The notes under the pieces were generated by a model, which saw only the letters and a list, made by a program, of their open reading frames with translations, was not told where the DNA came from and searched no databases. The position numbers and the translations under genes were made by a program. From Bacillota bacterium (GTDB taxonomy: Bacteria > Bacillota > Clostridia > Peptostreptococcales > Anaerovoracaceae), in NCBI GenBank assembly GCA_023415235.1, contig JAEZLP010000066.1, forward strand, positions 1 through 48,271: a stretch of DNA of 48,271 nt, in the 5' to 3' direction. Shown here one piece after another: positions 25,064 through 33,740 of the stretch; the first letter of the stretch is position 1, and each line of letters begins with the position of its first letter.

Positions 25064-25873
25064 TCAGTGATTGTACCAGCGCATAGCGATCCGCTGCAGC
25101 AGGACGACGGCCTCGTACATCGTGGCGGCTACCATAGCCAGAATAATTACGCTGGACATGACCAGATCCATCTTGAACACCTGGCCTCCGTAGACGATGA
25201 GATAACCAAGCCCTGCCTTGGATACCAGAAATTCTCCCGCGATCACGCCGACCAGAGACAAGCCTATGTTGATTTTCAGAGAATTAAACAGGGTGGCGAT
25301 ATTGTACGGGAATACCACCTTGGCAAAAACCTGGACCTTCGTCGCGCCGAAGGTCATGGCCATCCTGATGTATTCGCTGTCCGTATGGCGAAATCCGTTG
25401 AGCATTTCCAATACGGTTACGATCAGGGAGATCGCCAGAGCCATGAAGATGATCGCTTCGGTGCCGGCGCCGACAATAATGATGATGACAGGACCCAGAG
25501 CGATTTTCGGCAGGCTGTTCAGCACGACCAGATAGGGTTCGCTGACCTTGGCGACAAAGCTGCTCCACCAAAGGATCACCGCCAGGCAGGTTCCTGTGAT
25601 CACTCCCAGAATAAAGCCGACCAGGGTTTCGTATACGGTGACCCATACGTGGTTGGCAAGGTCGTACCGGGCCATATTGACAAAGGTTGCGCCGATTCGC
25701 GAAGGCTGGCTCAAAATAAAGTTGTCGATGAGCGATAGCTGGGCCAGCAGCTCCCATGTGGACAGAAACAGCACCAGAATGCCGATCTGGCAGATCAAGA
25801 CAAGCCTTTTGGTATGCTGACGGTTTTTCAGATAAGCGGCTCGTTCCGCTGAAATTTCCTTATGATTATTCAT
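25064..25873 (-). CDS. ABC transporter permease (SsuC/TauC-like)
   Basis: An inner-membrane permease of about 270 residues with six probable membrane segments, the first at LVLICQIGILVLFLSTW. The coupling motif region EMLNGFRHTDSEYIRMAMTF, followed by GATKVQVFAKVVFP, is the EAA-like loop that docks on the ATPase. The ATG at 25873 and a GTG at 25879 are both possible; the 5' end overlaps the ATPase stop by up to 14 bases, so translation is coupled. With the ATPase upstream and the binding lipoprotein 35 bases downstream it forms a complete importer. The transported ligand is unknown. Confidence 0.92.
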   Translation of the reverse strand: MNNHKEISAERAAYLKNRQHTKRLVLICQIGILVLFLSTWELLAQLSLIDNFILSQPSRIGATFVNMARYDLANHVWVTVYETLVGFILGVITGTCLAVILWWSSFVAKVSEPYLVVLNSLPKIALGPVIIIIVGAGTEAIIFMALAISLIVTVLEMLNGFRHTDSEYIRMAMTFGATKVQVFAKVVFPYNIATLFNSLKINIGLSLVGVIAGEFLVSKAGLGYLIVYGGQVFKMDLVMSSVIILAMVAATMYEAVVLLQRIAMRWYNH

Positions 25874-26630
25874 TTCCACTCAACTCTTTCCAAATGTGGT
25901 TAAAATACCGGCTGAATTTCGGGCTGTTTCTGCAGGTGAGAGGAGTGCGGTTTTCCATTTCGAAATCGATATCAAGGATCTCCTTGATTACCGCCGGGCG
26001 CTCTGTAAGGATGATAATCTTATCTCCCATACTGATGCTTTCCGGAATGTCATGCGTGACCATCAGCGTGGTAACGCGCTCCTGCTTCAGGATGCGGAAA
26101 ACGTCATCCGTAACAGTCAGGCGAGTCTGGTAATCCAAAGCGGAAAAAGCTTCATCGAGCAATAAAATATCCGGACTGATGGCCAGTGTGCGTATTAATG
26201 CGACACGCTGCCTCATTCCACCGGATAGCTGGGAAGGGTATTTATCGCGAAACTCATAAAGGCCGTAGGTTTTCAGCAGGTTTTCCGCCCGCGCCACATT
26301 TTCATGAGTTTTCAAATTTCTGATTTCCAGTCCGAGAAGAACATTTTTATAGATGGTTCTCCAATCCAGCAAATTGTCTTTCTGCAGCATATATCCGATA
26401 TGGGAGGTGATCCCGTCAATTCGCTCCCCGTTCACATATACTTCCCCGCCGGTCGGTTTCAATAGGCCGGAGATAATGGAAAGCAAAGTGGATTTGCCGC
26501 AGCCGCTGGGACCGACAATGCTGACAAATTCACCCTTCCGGACTGTGAAGCTGATGTCCTTGATCGCTGTGATCTCACCGTTCTCAGCCTGATATTTCTG
26601 CTCTATGTTCTTCACCTTGAGCACATCCAT
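25866..26630 (-). CDS. ABC transporter ATP-binding protein (SsuB/TauB-like)
   Basis: A 254-residue nucleotide-binding subunit. Walker A is GPSGCGKSTL, the Q-loop is MLQKDNLLDW, the signature is LSGGMRQRVAL, Walker B is ILLLDEAFSALD and the H-loop is MVTHDI, all intact. The pattern MLQKD...LLDWRT is characteristic of SsuB/TauB and ThiZ-type importers. The ATG at 26630 has GAGGTGG upstream. It is the first gene of the importer operon, facing away from secA across a 310-base gap. It powers uptake by ATP hydrolysis on the cytoplasmic face. Confidence 0.94.
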   Translation of the reverse strand: MDVLKVKNIEQKYQAENGEITAIKDISFTVRKGEFVSIVGPSGCGKSTLLSIISGLLKPTGGEVYVNGERIDGITSHIGYMLQKDNLLDWRTIYKNVLLGLEIRNLKTHENVARAENLLKTYGLYEFRDKYPSQLSGGMRQRVALIRTLAISPDILLLDEAFSALDYQTRLTVTDDVFRILKQERVTTLMVTHDIPESISMGDKIIILTERPAVIKEILDIDFEMENRTPLTCRNSPKFSRYFNHIWKELSGNE

Positions 26631-26770
26631 TCAACCACCTCTTTTCCTTATTTCCGGCTCCTCTGTTTCCCATGATTCATTTCATCTTATGATGATGGGA
26701 ATGAATTGGTGTTAGCTTGCAAAAAATGTCTGTTACCCGTGGAATATGCGATCATGATTTTTCTGTCGTT

Positions 26771-26799
26771 TTGATTTTTTTTGCAACCTGTGCTATAAT
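26771..26799 (+). promoter_or_regulatory. Promoter of secA
   Basis: TTGATT (26771-26776) and TATAAT (26794-26799) are 17 bases apart. The predicted start near 26806 gives a leader of about 135 bases before the secA ATG. The leader includes a GGCAGAGGTTTTCGCAGTCC segment without an obvious riboswitch signature. Confidence 0.8.
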
Positions 26800-26940
26800 A
26801 TAAGTTCGTAACAATCCGGGTATCGGCACAGAATCAAACGGCAGAGGTTTTCGCAGTCCGGAATTGACTGATTAAACGGCGGACTGATTACGGAAGTGTT
26901 GGGATACAATAGAGACAAAGAAAGAAGGGACTCATTCAAA

Positions 26941-29703
26941 ATGGGATTAATGGAAAAAATATTCGGCGACCTGAACGTCAAAGAAGTAAAAAAGATTGAA
27001 AAAATTGTGGATCAGATCGAAGCGCTGGATGAAAAGATGCAGGGCCTTACCGACGGGCAGCTTTTGGCAAAGACAGCGGAATTCAAAGAAAGGCTGGCGG
27101 CAGGGGAGACTCTGGACGATATTCTGGTGGAGGCCTTTGCAGTATGCAGGGAAGCCGCATGGAGAAGCCTTGGAATGAAACATTTCAGGGTACAGCTCAT
27201 CGGCGGCGTTGTCCTTCATCAGGGCAGGATCGCGGAGATGAAAACCGGAGAAGGAAAAACCCTGGTAGCCACTCTACCTGTGTATCTGAATGCGCTTGAG
27301 GGGAAAGGCGTTCACGTCGTAACGGTAAATGATTATCTGGCCAAGCGTGATATGGAGTGGATGGGGAAGCTCTACACCTTCCTGGGACTCACGGTAGGCT
27401 GTGTCATACATGGCATCACCAACGAGGTGAGAAAGGCCGCTTACCAGGCTGATATCACATATGGAACCAATAATGAATTCGGATTCGACTATCTCCGGGA
27501 CAACATGGTGATTTACAAGGAAGAGATGACCCAGCGGGAGCTGAATTTTGCAATCGTGGACGAGGTGGACAGCATCCTCATCGACGAAGCGAGAACCCCG
27601 CTTATCATATCCGGCCAGGGAGAGAAATCCACCGATCTGTACCAGATCGCGGATAAGTTTGTCAAATCCTTCCGTCTGGGAGAAGACTTCACCATGGACG
27701 AAAAGGACAGGACGGTGTCCCTTACCGAGGAGGGCGTTGACAAGTGCGAGAAGTACTTTAAAATTGAGAACTTCTCGGATCCTGAGAATATGGAAATCAA
27801 CCATCACGTAATGCAGGCTCTGAAAGCTAGGAACCTGATGAAACGGGATGTGGACTATATTGAAAAAGATGGTGAGATCGTCATTGTTGATGAATTCACC
27901 GGACGTCTGATGTTTGGCAGAAGATACAGCGACGGCCTGCATCAGGCTATCGAAGCAAAGGAAGGTCTGACGGTCAGACAGGAATCCAAAACTCTGGCAA
28001 CCATCACGCTGCAAAACTACTTCAGAATGTATCAGAAGCTGGCGGGTATGACCGGTACCGCAAGGACGGAGGAACAGGAATTCAGGGACATCTATAATAT
28101 GGACGTCGTCGAGATTCCGACCAATCGTCCCATCGCCAGAGTAGACAAGGAAGACTGTATCTATGCAACGGAAAGGGCGAAATTCAACGCCATAGCGAAT
28201 CAGATCGAAGAGCTTCACAAAACGGGACAGCCGGTTCTGGTGGGAACCATTTCCATTGAACGGTCTGAAATCATCAGCTCCCTGCTTAAAAAACGAGGCG
28301 TCAAGCACAACGTTCTGAATGCGAAGCAGCATGAACGGGAAGCGGAAATCGTCGCTGAAGCAGGAAGATTGGGAGCCGTTACCATCGCCACCAATATGGC
28401 GGGCCGTGGTACGGACATCATACTCGGCGGCAACCCGGACTTTGAAGCAAAACGGGAAATGAGAAGACAGGGCTATGAGGATCAAGTGATTTCCTACGCT
28501 TCCAGCTTTGTTCCCCTTGAAGATTCCGAACTCATAGAGGCGAGAAAGGTTTACAATGAACTGCTTGCCCAGTTTAAAGCGGAACGGGCCGAGGAGCAGC
28601 AAAAGGTCAGAGAGCTGGGCGGCTTATATATTATCGGAACAGAGCGCCACGAGTCACGAAGAATTGACAATCAGCTGAGAGGACGTTCCGGTCGTCAGGG
28701 CGATCCCGGTACGACCCAATTCTTTATTTCTCTGGAGGACGAACTGATGCGCCTCTTCGGGGGAGAAAGAATCCAGGGGATTGTGGGAAGGCTCGGCATG
28801 AACGACGATGAGCCCCTCGAAGCAGGCATGCTGACCAAGTCTATCGAAAATGCCCAGAAACGGGTGGAAGGAAGAAACTTCTCCATTCGTAAATACGTCC
28901 TTCAGTATGACGACGTGATGAACAGGCAGAGGGAGATCATCTACGGCGAGCGGCGTCGAGTGCTCTTTGGGGAGGATCTGAGAGACCATATCATGTCCAT
29001 GGCCGAGGAGCTGATCGATGAAAATCTGGACTTTACTACAGCAGGCTCCAGGTTTGCCGAGGAATGGGATATTCCGGCCCTCGAAGCGTCACTGCGTAAA
29101 ATCTGCGGCAATTTAAGAGGACTCAGTTACACGGAAGATGAGATCGAGAGTCTGGATAAGGATACCTTGAAAGAGGACATCATGGAGCGCTTCGAGGAAG
29201 CCTACCGGGCCAAGGAGGCCGAAATCGGTGCTGACAGAATGCGCGAACTGGAACGCATGATCCTGATTCGGGTTGTTGACAACAAGTGGATGGATCATAT
29301 TGATGCAATGGATCAGCTGCGCCACGGGATTGGCCTGAGAGCGCTGGGACAGATCGACCCGGCTAGAGCCTATGCTGCAGAGGGTTTTGATATGTTTGAT
29401 CTGATGGTCAAGACCATCAAGGAAGATACGGTGAAATTCTGCTTCAATGTAACCGTACAGACGGATACGACCAGAAGGAGAATCCTGGGTTCCGGAGAAG
29501 GACGCAAGGAAGACTTCGTCGATACGGCCAATGAAAATCAGGGAGCATACTCAGGCGAAGGACCTGCGGCAACGAAGGTGCCCGAGCGCGAGCAGAAGCA
29601 GCAAACGGTCCGGAAGGGCGTCGTGGTTGGAAGGAACGATCCGTGCCCATGCGGAAGCGGATTAAAATATAAAAAATGCTGCGGGAAAAATGCCGCCGAA
29701 TAA
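26941..29703 (+). CDS. secA: Preprotein translocase ATPase SecA
   Basis: The motor of Sec protein export; it couples ATP hydrolysis to pushing preproteins through SecYEG at the membrane. The protein is 920 residues. It shows RIAEMKTGEGKTLVA (Walker A) near residue 100, DYLAKRDMEWM, VDEVDSILIDEARTPLIISG (Walker B region), the TNMAGRGTDIILGGNP motif of the second nucleotide-binding fold, ERHESRRIDNQLRGRSGRQGD, and a C-terminal zinc motif DPCPCGSGLKYKKCCG that binds SecB or ribosomes. The ATG at 26941 gives the usual MGLMEKIFGD start; the upstream in-frame start at 26896 lies in the leader. The next gene, prfB, starts about 90 bases downstream, and cotranscription is likely. Confidence 0.97.
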   Translation: MGLMEKIFGDLNVKEVKKIEKIVDQIEALDEKMQGLTDGQLLAKTAEFKERLAAGETLDDILVEAFAVCREAAWRSLGMKHFRVQLIGGVVLHQGRIAEMKTGEGKTLVATLPVYLNALEGKGVHVVTVNDYLAKRDMEWMGKLYTFLGLTVGCVIHGITNEVRKAAYQADITYGTNNEFGFDYLRDNMVIYKEEMTQRELNFAIVDEVDSILIDEARTPLIISGQGEKSTDLYQIADKFVKSFRLGEDFTMDEKDRTVSLTEEGVDKCEKYFKIENFSDPENMEINHHVMQALKARNLMKRDVDYIEKDGEIVIVDEFTGRLMFGRRYSDGLHQAIEAKEGLTVRQESKTLATITLQNYFRMYQKLAGMTGTARTEEQEFRDIYNMDVVEIPTNRPIARVDKEDCIYATERAKFNAIANQIEELHKTGQPVLVGTISIERSEIISSLLKKRGVKHNVLNAKQHEREAEIVAEAGRLGAVTIATNMAGRGTDIILGGNPDFEAKREMRRQGYEDQVISYASSFVPLEDSELIEARKVYNELLAQFKAERAEEQQKVRELGGLYIIGTERHESRRIDNQLRGRSGRQGDPGTTQFFISLEDELMRLFGGERIQGIVGRLGMNDDEPLEAGMLTKSIENAQKRVEGRNFSIRKYVLQYDDVMNRQREIIYGERRRVLFGEDLRDHIMSMAEELIDENLDFTTAGSRFAEEWDIPALEASLRKICGNLRGLSYTEDEIESLDKDTLKEDIMERFEEAYRAKEAEIGADRMRELERMILIRVVDNKWMDHIDAMDQLRHGIGLRALGQIDPARAYAAEGFDMFDLMVKTIKEDTVKFCFNVTVQTDTTRRRILGSGEGRKEDFVDTANENQGAYSGEGPAATKVPEREQKQQTVRKGVVVGRNDPCPCGSGLKYKKCCGKNAAE

Positions 29704-29791
29704 TTAGTCAGTAAAGCGCCGCGCCGAGGCATCCGGGGCGACTGCCGGCCACCGTAAGAGTACAACAAATATATTACAAGGAGTTGATGAA

Positions 29792-30893
29792 ATGGTTGAA
29801 CTGGATCAGATCAAGTATGAGCTGACAGACCGGGCACAAAATCTAAAAGAATTGGGTGAGTCCCTTTGACGTCGCTGGACTGAGAGAGAGACTGAACCAA
29901 ATCGACCGGACAACGGAAGAGGAAGGCTTTTGGAATGACCATGAAAACGCACAGAAGCTGCTAAAGGAAAAGAAAAGCGTCGAATCCAAAATCGGCGAAT
30001 ATGAGGACCTGAAAAAGGAATTCGAGGATATCGGCATTCTCATCGATCTTGCCATGGAAGAAGAGGATGCGTCCATGGTGCCGGAGATCCAGAATGCCTA
30101 CGAGGAGTATAAGAAGAAGTTCGAAGAACTTCGGATCAAAACCCTGCTGAATGGGGAGTACGACGGAAACAATGCCATTATCTCCATTCATGCCGGCTCG
30201 GGAGGAACCGACGCCCAGGACTGGGCTGAAATGCTGCTGCGGATGTACACAAGATGGTCCGAATCAAAAGGATATAAAGTCAAGATCCTGGATTACCAGG
30301 ATGCCACGGAAGGCGGCATAAAAAGCGCCACTCTTTTGATAGAAGGGGAAAATACCTACGGCTATTTGAAGAACGAAAAGGGAGTCCATCGCGTTGTGAG
30401 AATCTCACCCTTTGACTCTTCCGGCAGAAGGCATACCTCTTTCGCATCTCTTGACGTAATCCCTGAGATGGACGAAAACATTACCGTGGATATCAATCCC
30501 GACGATCTGCGGATCGATACCTTCCGCTCCAGCGGGGCGGGGGGCCAGCACGTCAACAAGACGGACTCCGCCATCCGCATTACCCACATTCCCACCAATA
30601 TCGTCGTATCCTGTCAGAATGAGAGATCCCAGCATCAGAACAAGGAGACGGCAATGAAGGTTCTTATGGCTAAGCTCATGGAGCTTGCTCAGGAGGAGCA
30701 CAAGGCCAACCTGGACGAACTGAAGGGAGATTACAGCCAGATCACATGGGGAAGCCAGATCAGATCTTATGTGTTTCATCCTTATTCCCTGGTCAAGGAC
30801 CACAGAACCAATGCGGAGGTGGGCAACGTCTATGCGGTCATGGACGGCGAGCTGGACTACTTCATCAATGAAAAACTAAAAATGAAAGATTAA
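29792..30893 (+). CDS. prfB: Peptide chain release factor 2, programmed +1 frameshift
   Basis: RF2 recognises UGA and UAA stop codons and triggers peptide release. The ATG at 29792 (AAGGAG upstream) opens a 25-codon frame, MVELDQIKYELTDRAQNLKE..., that ends at an in-frame TGA (29867-29869) inside CTT TGA C. Shifting +1 there continues as DVAGLRERL to the stop at 30893, about 366 residues in all. Upstream GGGTGAG acts as the Shine-Dalgarno-like stimulator. The mature protein has the codon-recognition tripeptide SPF (in VRISPFDSSG) and the GGQ catalytic loop (SSGAGGQHVNKT). The 29856 start sometimes called for such genes is an artefact of the frameshift. Low RF2 favours the shift, so the factor autoregulates. 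Confidence 0.96.
29862..29870 (+). promoter_or_regulatory. RF2 autoregulatory +1 frameshift site
   Basis: The CTTTGAC heptamer (29864-29870) is the canonical prfB slippery stop: CTT in the P site slips to TTT while TGA waits for RF2. GGGTGA lies a few bases upstream and resembles a Shine-Dalgarno sequence that pairs with 16S rRNA. The spacer is slightly different from the E. coli AGGGGGTAT arrangement. Confidence 0.93.
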
Positions 30894-30934
30894 TAAACAG
30901 GTTGATTATTTACGATTGACCACAAGGAGATTCC

Positions 30935-33196
30935 ATGAATATTATCGAAAAATTAGCACAGGAATTTAAATTGAAAGTATCCCAGGTGGAGAATACGGTA
31001 CAGCTCATTGACGACGGCAATACAATCCCATTTATCGCCCGTTACCGGAAGGAAATGACCGGAGGGTTGTCCGACGTCACGCTCAGGGATCTGGACGAAA
31101 GACTTGCCTATCTTCGCGGCCTGGAACAGCGGAAGGAAGAAGTCATCCGAATCATTGAAGAGCAGGGAAAGCTGACGGATGAATTGAAGGAAGATATCTT
31201 GAAAGCGGAAGTGCTCCAGAGGGTGGAGGATCTTTACAAGCCGTTCAAGCAGAAAAAATCTACCAGAGCCTCTAAGGCGAAGGAAAAGGGTTTGGAGCCC
31301 TTGGCATTGATCTTTTGGGCTCAGGAACTGGAATCGGGAACCCTTGAGGAATTGGCGGCGCCTTATGTGGACGAGGAAAAAGGCGTAGCCAACGCGGCCG
31401 AAGCCATCCAGGGCGCAATGGACATCATCGCGGAAATGGTCTCGGACGATCCGGAACTGACGGCGATTGTAAGAGAAAGAACCCAAAGGGCGGGTCTGAT
31501 CTCATCCACAGCGGAAGATCCCGCCGAAAGCACCGTTTATGATCTGTACTACGATTTTTCCGAAGGAATCTCCAAGATCCCGGATCACAGGGTTCTTGCC
31601 ATCAACCGGGGAGAAAAGGAAAAGAAGCTGAAGGTGAAGGTCGTTGCCCCTGTGGAGGAAATCCACAAGGATATGAGGGACTTCGTCATTAAAAATGAAA
31701 AATCCATCTTTACCGGCTTGCTCACCGAGGTGATTGAAGACGCATATAAACGCCTTATGGCGCCGTCCATCGAGCGGGAAATGCGGAATATGCTGACGGA
31801 ACGGGCAGAACGGGAAGCGGTCAAGGTGTTCGCAAAGAATACGGAAAAGCTTCTCATGGTGCCGCCTGTGAAAAACGCCAGAGTGATCAGTATCGATCCG
31901 GGATACCGGACCGGCTGCAAGGTGGCTGTACTGAACGAAACGGGCAAGTTGCTGGCCTATACCACAATCTATCCCACGGAACCGAAGAACGATGTGGCGG
32001 GAACAGAGAAAACCCTACTTAAGATCATTGAAAAATACAATTCCAACATAATCGTGATCGGCAACGGCACCGCTTCGAGAGAAACGGAAGCCATCATTGC
32101 TAATTTCATTAAAAAATACAAGCTGGATGTCAGCTACACCATCGTAAACGAAGCGGGAGCCTCCGTGTACTCCGCGTCCAAGGTGGCCACGGAAGAGTAT
32201 CCGGACCTGGATGTTACCACAAGAGGCGCCATGTCCATTGGGAGAAGACTTCAGGATCCCCTTGCGGAGCTGGTAAAGATTTCGCCGAAGCATATCGGCG
32301 TCGGGCAGTACCAACACGATATCAATCAGGGACTGCTGGACAGCGCGCTGACCAACGTGGTGGAAGACTGCGTTAACAGAGTGGGCGTCGATCTGAATAC
32401 TGCATCTCCTTCGCTGTTGTCCTATATTGCAGGCATCAATGCGGGAATTGCAAAGAATATCGTGGCTTACCGCGAGGAAATAGGGAGATTCCAAGACAGG
32501 AAGGAACTGAAAAAGGTCGGCAAGCTGGGAGAGAAAACCTTTAACCAGTGCGCGGGCTTTATGAGAATCTCGGATGGGAAAAATCCGCTCGACAGCACCT
32601 CGGTCCATCCGGAATCTTATGAAGCGGCCGAACAGATGCTCCTGAAGCTGGGGATCGACAAATCAGAAATCACAAAGGGCGGAGCAAAGCAGATCGAGGA
32701 AAAGATTCTGAAGCTGTATCCGACGGAAAAGAAACAGCCGAAGCCTGTCGGCAACGGATTGGCGGCGCTGGCAGCGCTGCTGCCGGATGAACAGGAAGCC
32801 AAGGGAAACCTCAGCAAAAGCATAGAAAAACTGGCGGCGGACATCGGCATCGGGGTTATGACGCTAACGGATATTATCAATGAAATCAAAAAGCCTGCGA
32901 GAGATCCTCGTGAAGATGCTCCCGCGGTGGTTTTCCGGAACGACGTCCTCACCTTTGAAGATCTCAAGGTGGATATGGAGCTGACCGGAACGGTGAGAAA
33001 CGTGGTGGATTTTGGCGCATTTGTCGACATCGGCGTCAAGAACGACGGCCTAGTCCATATCTCCCAGATCAGCGACAAATATATCAAGCATCCCATGGAT
33101 GCGGTCAATGTGGGAGATACTGTCAAGGTGAAGATTTTAAGCATTGACTATGATAAGCAGAAGGTCTCGTTGACCATGAAGCATACTTCCAAGTAA
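30935..33196 (+). CDS. tex: Tex-family RNA-binding transcription accessory protein
   Basis: A 753-residue Tex protein. It has the helical N-terminus, the YqgF-like RNase-H-fold domain (SIDPGYRTGCKVAVLNETGK near residue 325), a helix-hairpin-helix region (GVDLNTASPSLLSYIAGINA, ...KELKKVGKLGEK) and a C-terminal S1 domain (GTVRNVVDFGAFVDIGVKND..., KVKILSIDYDKQKVSLTMKH). It is thought to act on RNA and transcription-linked processes in the cytosol; its precise role is unsettled. The ATG at 30935 has AAGGAG upstream. It follows prfB by 41 bases with no terminator and is followed by a strong one, so secA-prfB-tex may be a single unit. Confidence 0.95.
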   Translation: MNIIEKLAQEFKLKVSQVENTVQLIDDGNTIPFIARYRKEMTGGLSDVTLRDLDERLAYLRGLEQRKEEVIRIIEEQGKLTDELKEDILKAEVLQRVEDLYKPFKQKKSTRASKAKEKGLEPLALIFWAQELESGTLEELAAPYVDEEKGVANAAEAIQGAMDIIAEMVSDDPELTAIVRERTQRAGLISSTAEDPAESTVYDLYYDFSEGISKIPDHRVLAINRGEKEKKLKVKVVAPVEEIHKDMRDFVIKNEKSIFTGLLTEVIEDAYKRLMAPSIEREMRNMLTERAEREAVKVFAKNTEKLLMVPPVKNARVISIDPGYRTGCKVAVLNETGKLLAYTTIYPTEPKNDVAGTEKTLLKIIEKYNSNIIVIGNGTASRETEAIIANFIKKYKLDVSYTIVNEAGASVYSASKVATEEYPDLDVTTRGAMSIGRRLQDPLAELVKISPKHIGVGQYQHDINQGLLDSALTNVVEDCVNRVGVDLNTASPSLLSYIAGINAGIAKNIVAYREEIGRFQDRKELKKVGKLGEKTFNQCAGFMRISDGKNPLDSTSVHPESYEAAEQMLLKLGIDKSEITKGGAKQIEEKILKLYPTEKKQPKPVGNGLAALAALLPDEQEAKGNLSKSIEKLAADIGIGVMTLTDIINEIKKPARDPREDAPAVVFRNDVLTFEDLKVDMELTGTVRNVVDFGAFVDIGVKNDGLVHISQISDKYIKHPMDAVNVGDTVKVKILSIDYDKQKVSLTMKHTSK

Positions 33197-33213
33197 AGAA
33201 GATTATTATGAGA

Positions 33214-33242
33214 AACCTGCAGACTAATGCAGGTTTTTTTTT
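33214..33242 (+). terminator. Intrinsic terminator after tex
   Basis: AACCTGCA (33214-33221) pairs with TGCAGGTT (33228-33235) around a 6-base loop and is followed by eight Ts. It closes the secA-prfB-tex unit. Confidence 0.9.
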
Positions 33243-33499
33243 ACCTCCCGCCACCTGCGGAGGTCTGAAAAACCGGAGATTTATTCGGATACAACAAGGA
33301 TTATTAAGGTAAATCTCCAATCCTGCCATAATAAGTTTAGAGCGATATCAGCCCATAATTCGAGCTTTTTTCCCGAATGCGAATCCGAAAATGATAATTT
33401 TTTGTCATTCTCATCGGGGGACGAAAAGCTTGAAATTCCGGCATTATCTGCGAAAATGCGGACGGACACGCAAAATATTTTGCAGCTGCAAAAAATAAA

Positions 33500-33528
33500 T
33501 TGACAAGGAAACACCTGAATCTTACAAT
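33500..33528 (+). promoter_or_regulatory. Promoter of alanine dehydrogenase gene
   Basis: TTGACA (33500-33505) and TACAAT (33523-33528) are 17 bases apart. The predicted start near 33535 leaves an untranslated leader of about 205 bases before the ATG of ald. Confidence 0.8.
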
Positions 33529-33647
33529 ATTGATAAAGAAATAAGAAACACCGAAATAATTAAGGAACAACAGTTGGGAGGACAAATAATTTTCGAATTA
33601 AGCTAGTTTTAACATAATAATATCGGTTCCCAACAGAAAATATGACA

Positions 33648-33672
33648 TTTAACCGAAATGTTTCCGGTTAAA
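33648..33672. promoter_or_regulatory. Inverted repeat in the ald leader
   Basis: TTTAACCG (33648-33655) and CGGTTAAA (33665-33672) form a perfect 8-base inverted repeat with a 9-base spacer. It could be a repressor or activator operator or a leader hairpin. No T-run follows, so it is not an ordinary terminator. It sits 69 bases ahead of the start codon. Confidence 0.5.
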
Positions 33673-33740
33673 GAAAATGGATGAGATATGGGAAACCGTA
33701 CATTCTATTTCTTAAGAGTAATATTTAGGAGGATTGAAAG

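Larger units (their letters stand above)
33243..33740. other. Long gap before ald, with promoter and leader
   Basis: About 500 bases between the tex terminator and alanine dehydrogenase have no credible gene. The left part contains short CG-rich blocks without a recognised RNA. The right part has the promoter at 33500-33528 and a 200-base leader with an inverted repeat near 33648-33672. No known riboswitch class was recognised. Confidence 0.6.

Noticed and set aside
26640..26895. TPP riboswitch ahead of the ABC importer or secA
   Set aside because: The CTGAGA and ACCTGA-type conserved blocks of the THI element are absent on both strands.
27274..28602. Long 442-residue reverse-strand frame inside secA
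   Set aside because: It is an antisense shadow of a highly conserved gene, with no ribosome binding site and no protein-like pattern.
29856..30893. prfB starting at the GTG at 29856
   Set aside because: The in-frame TGA and CTTTGAC show that this is the post-frameshift part; the real start is the ATG at 29792 with a ribosome binding site.
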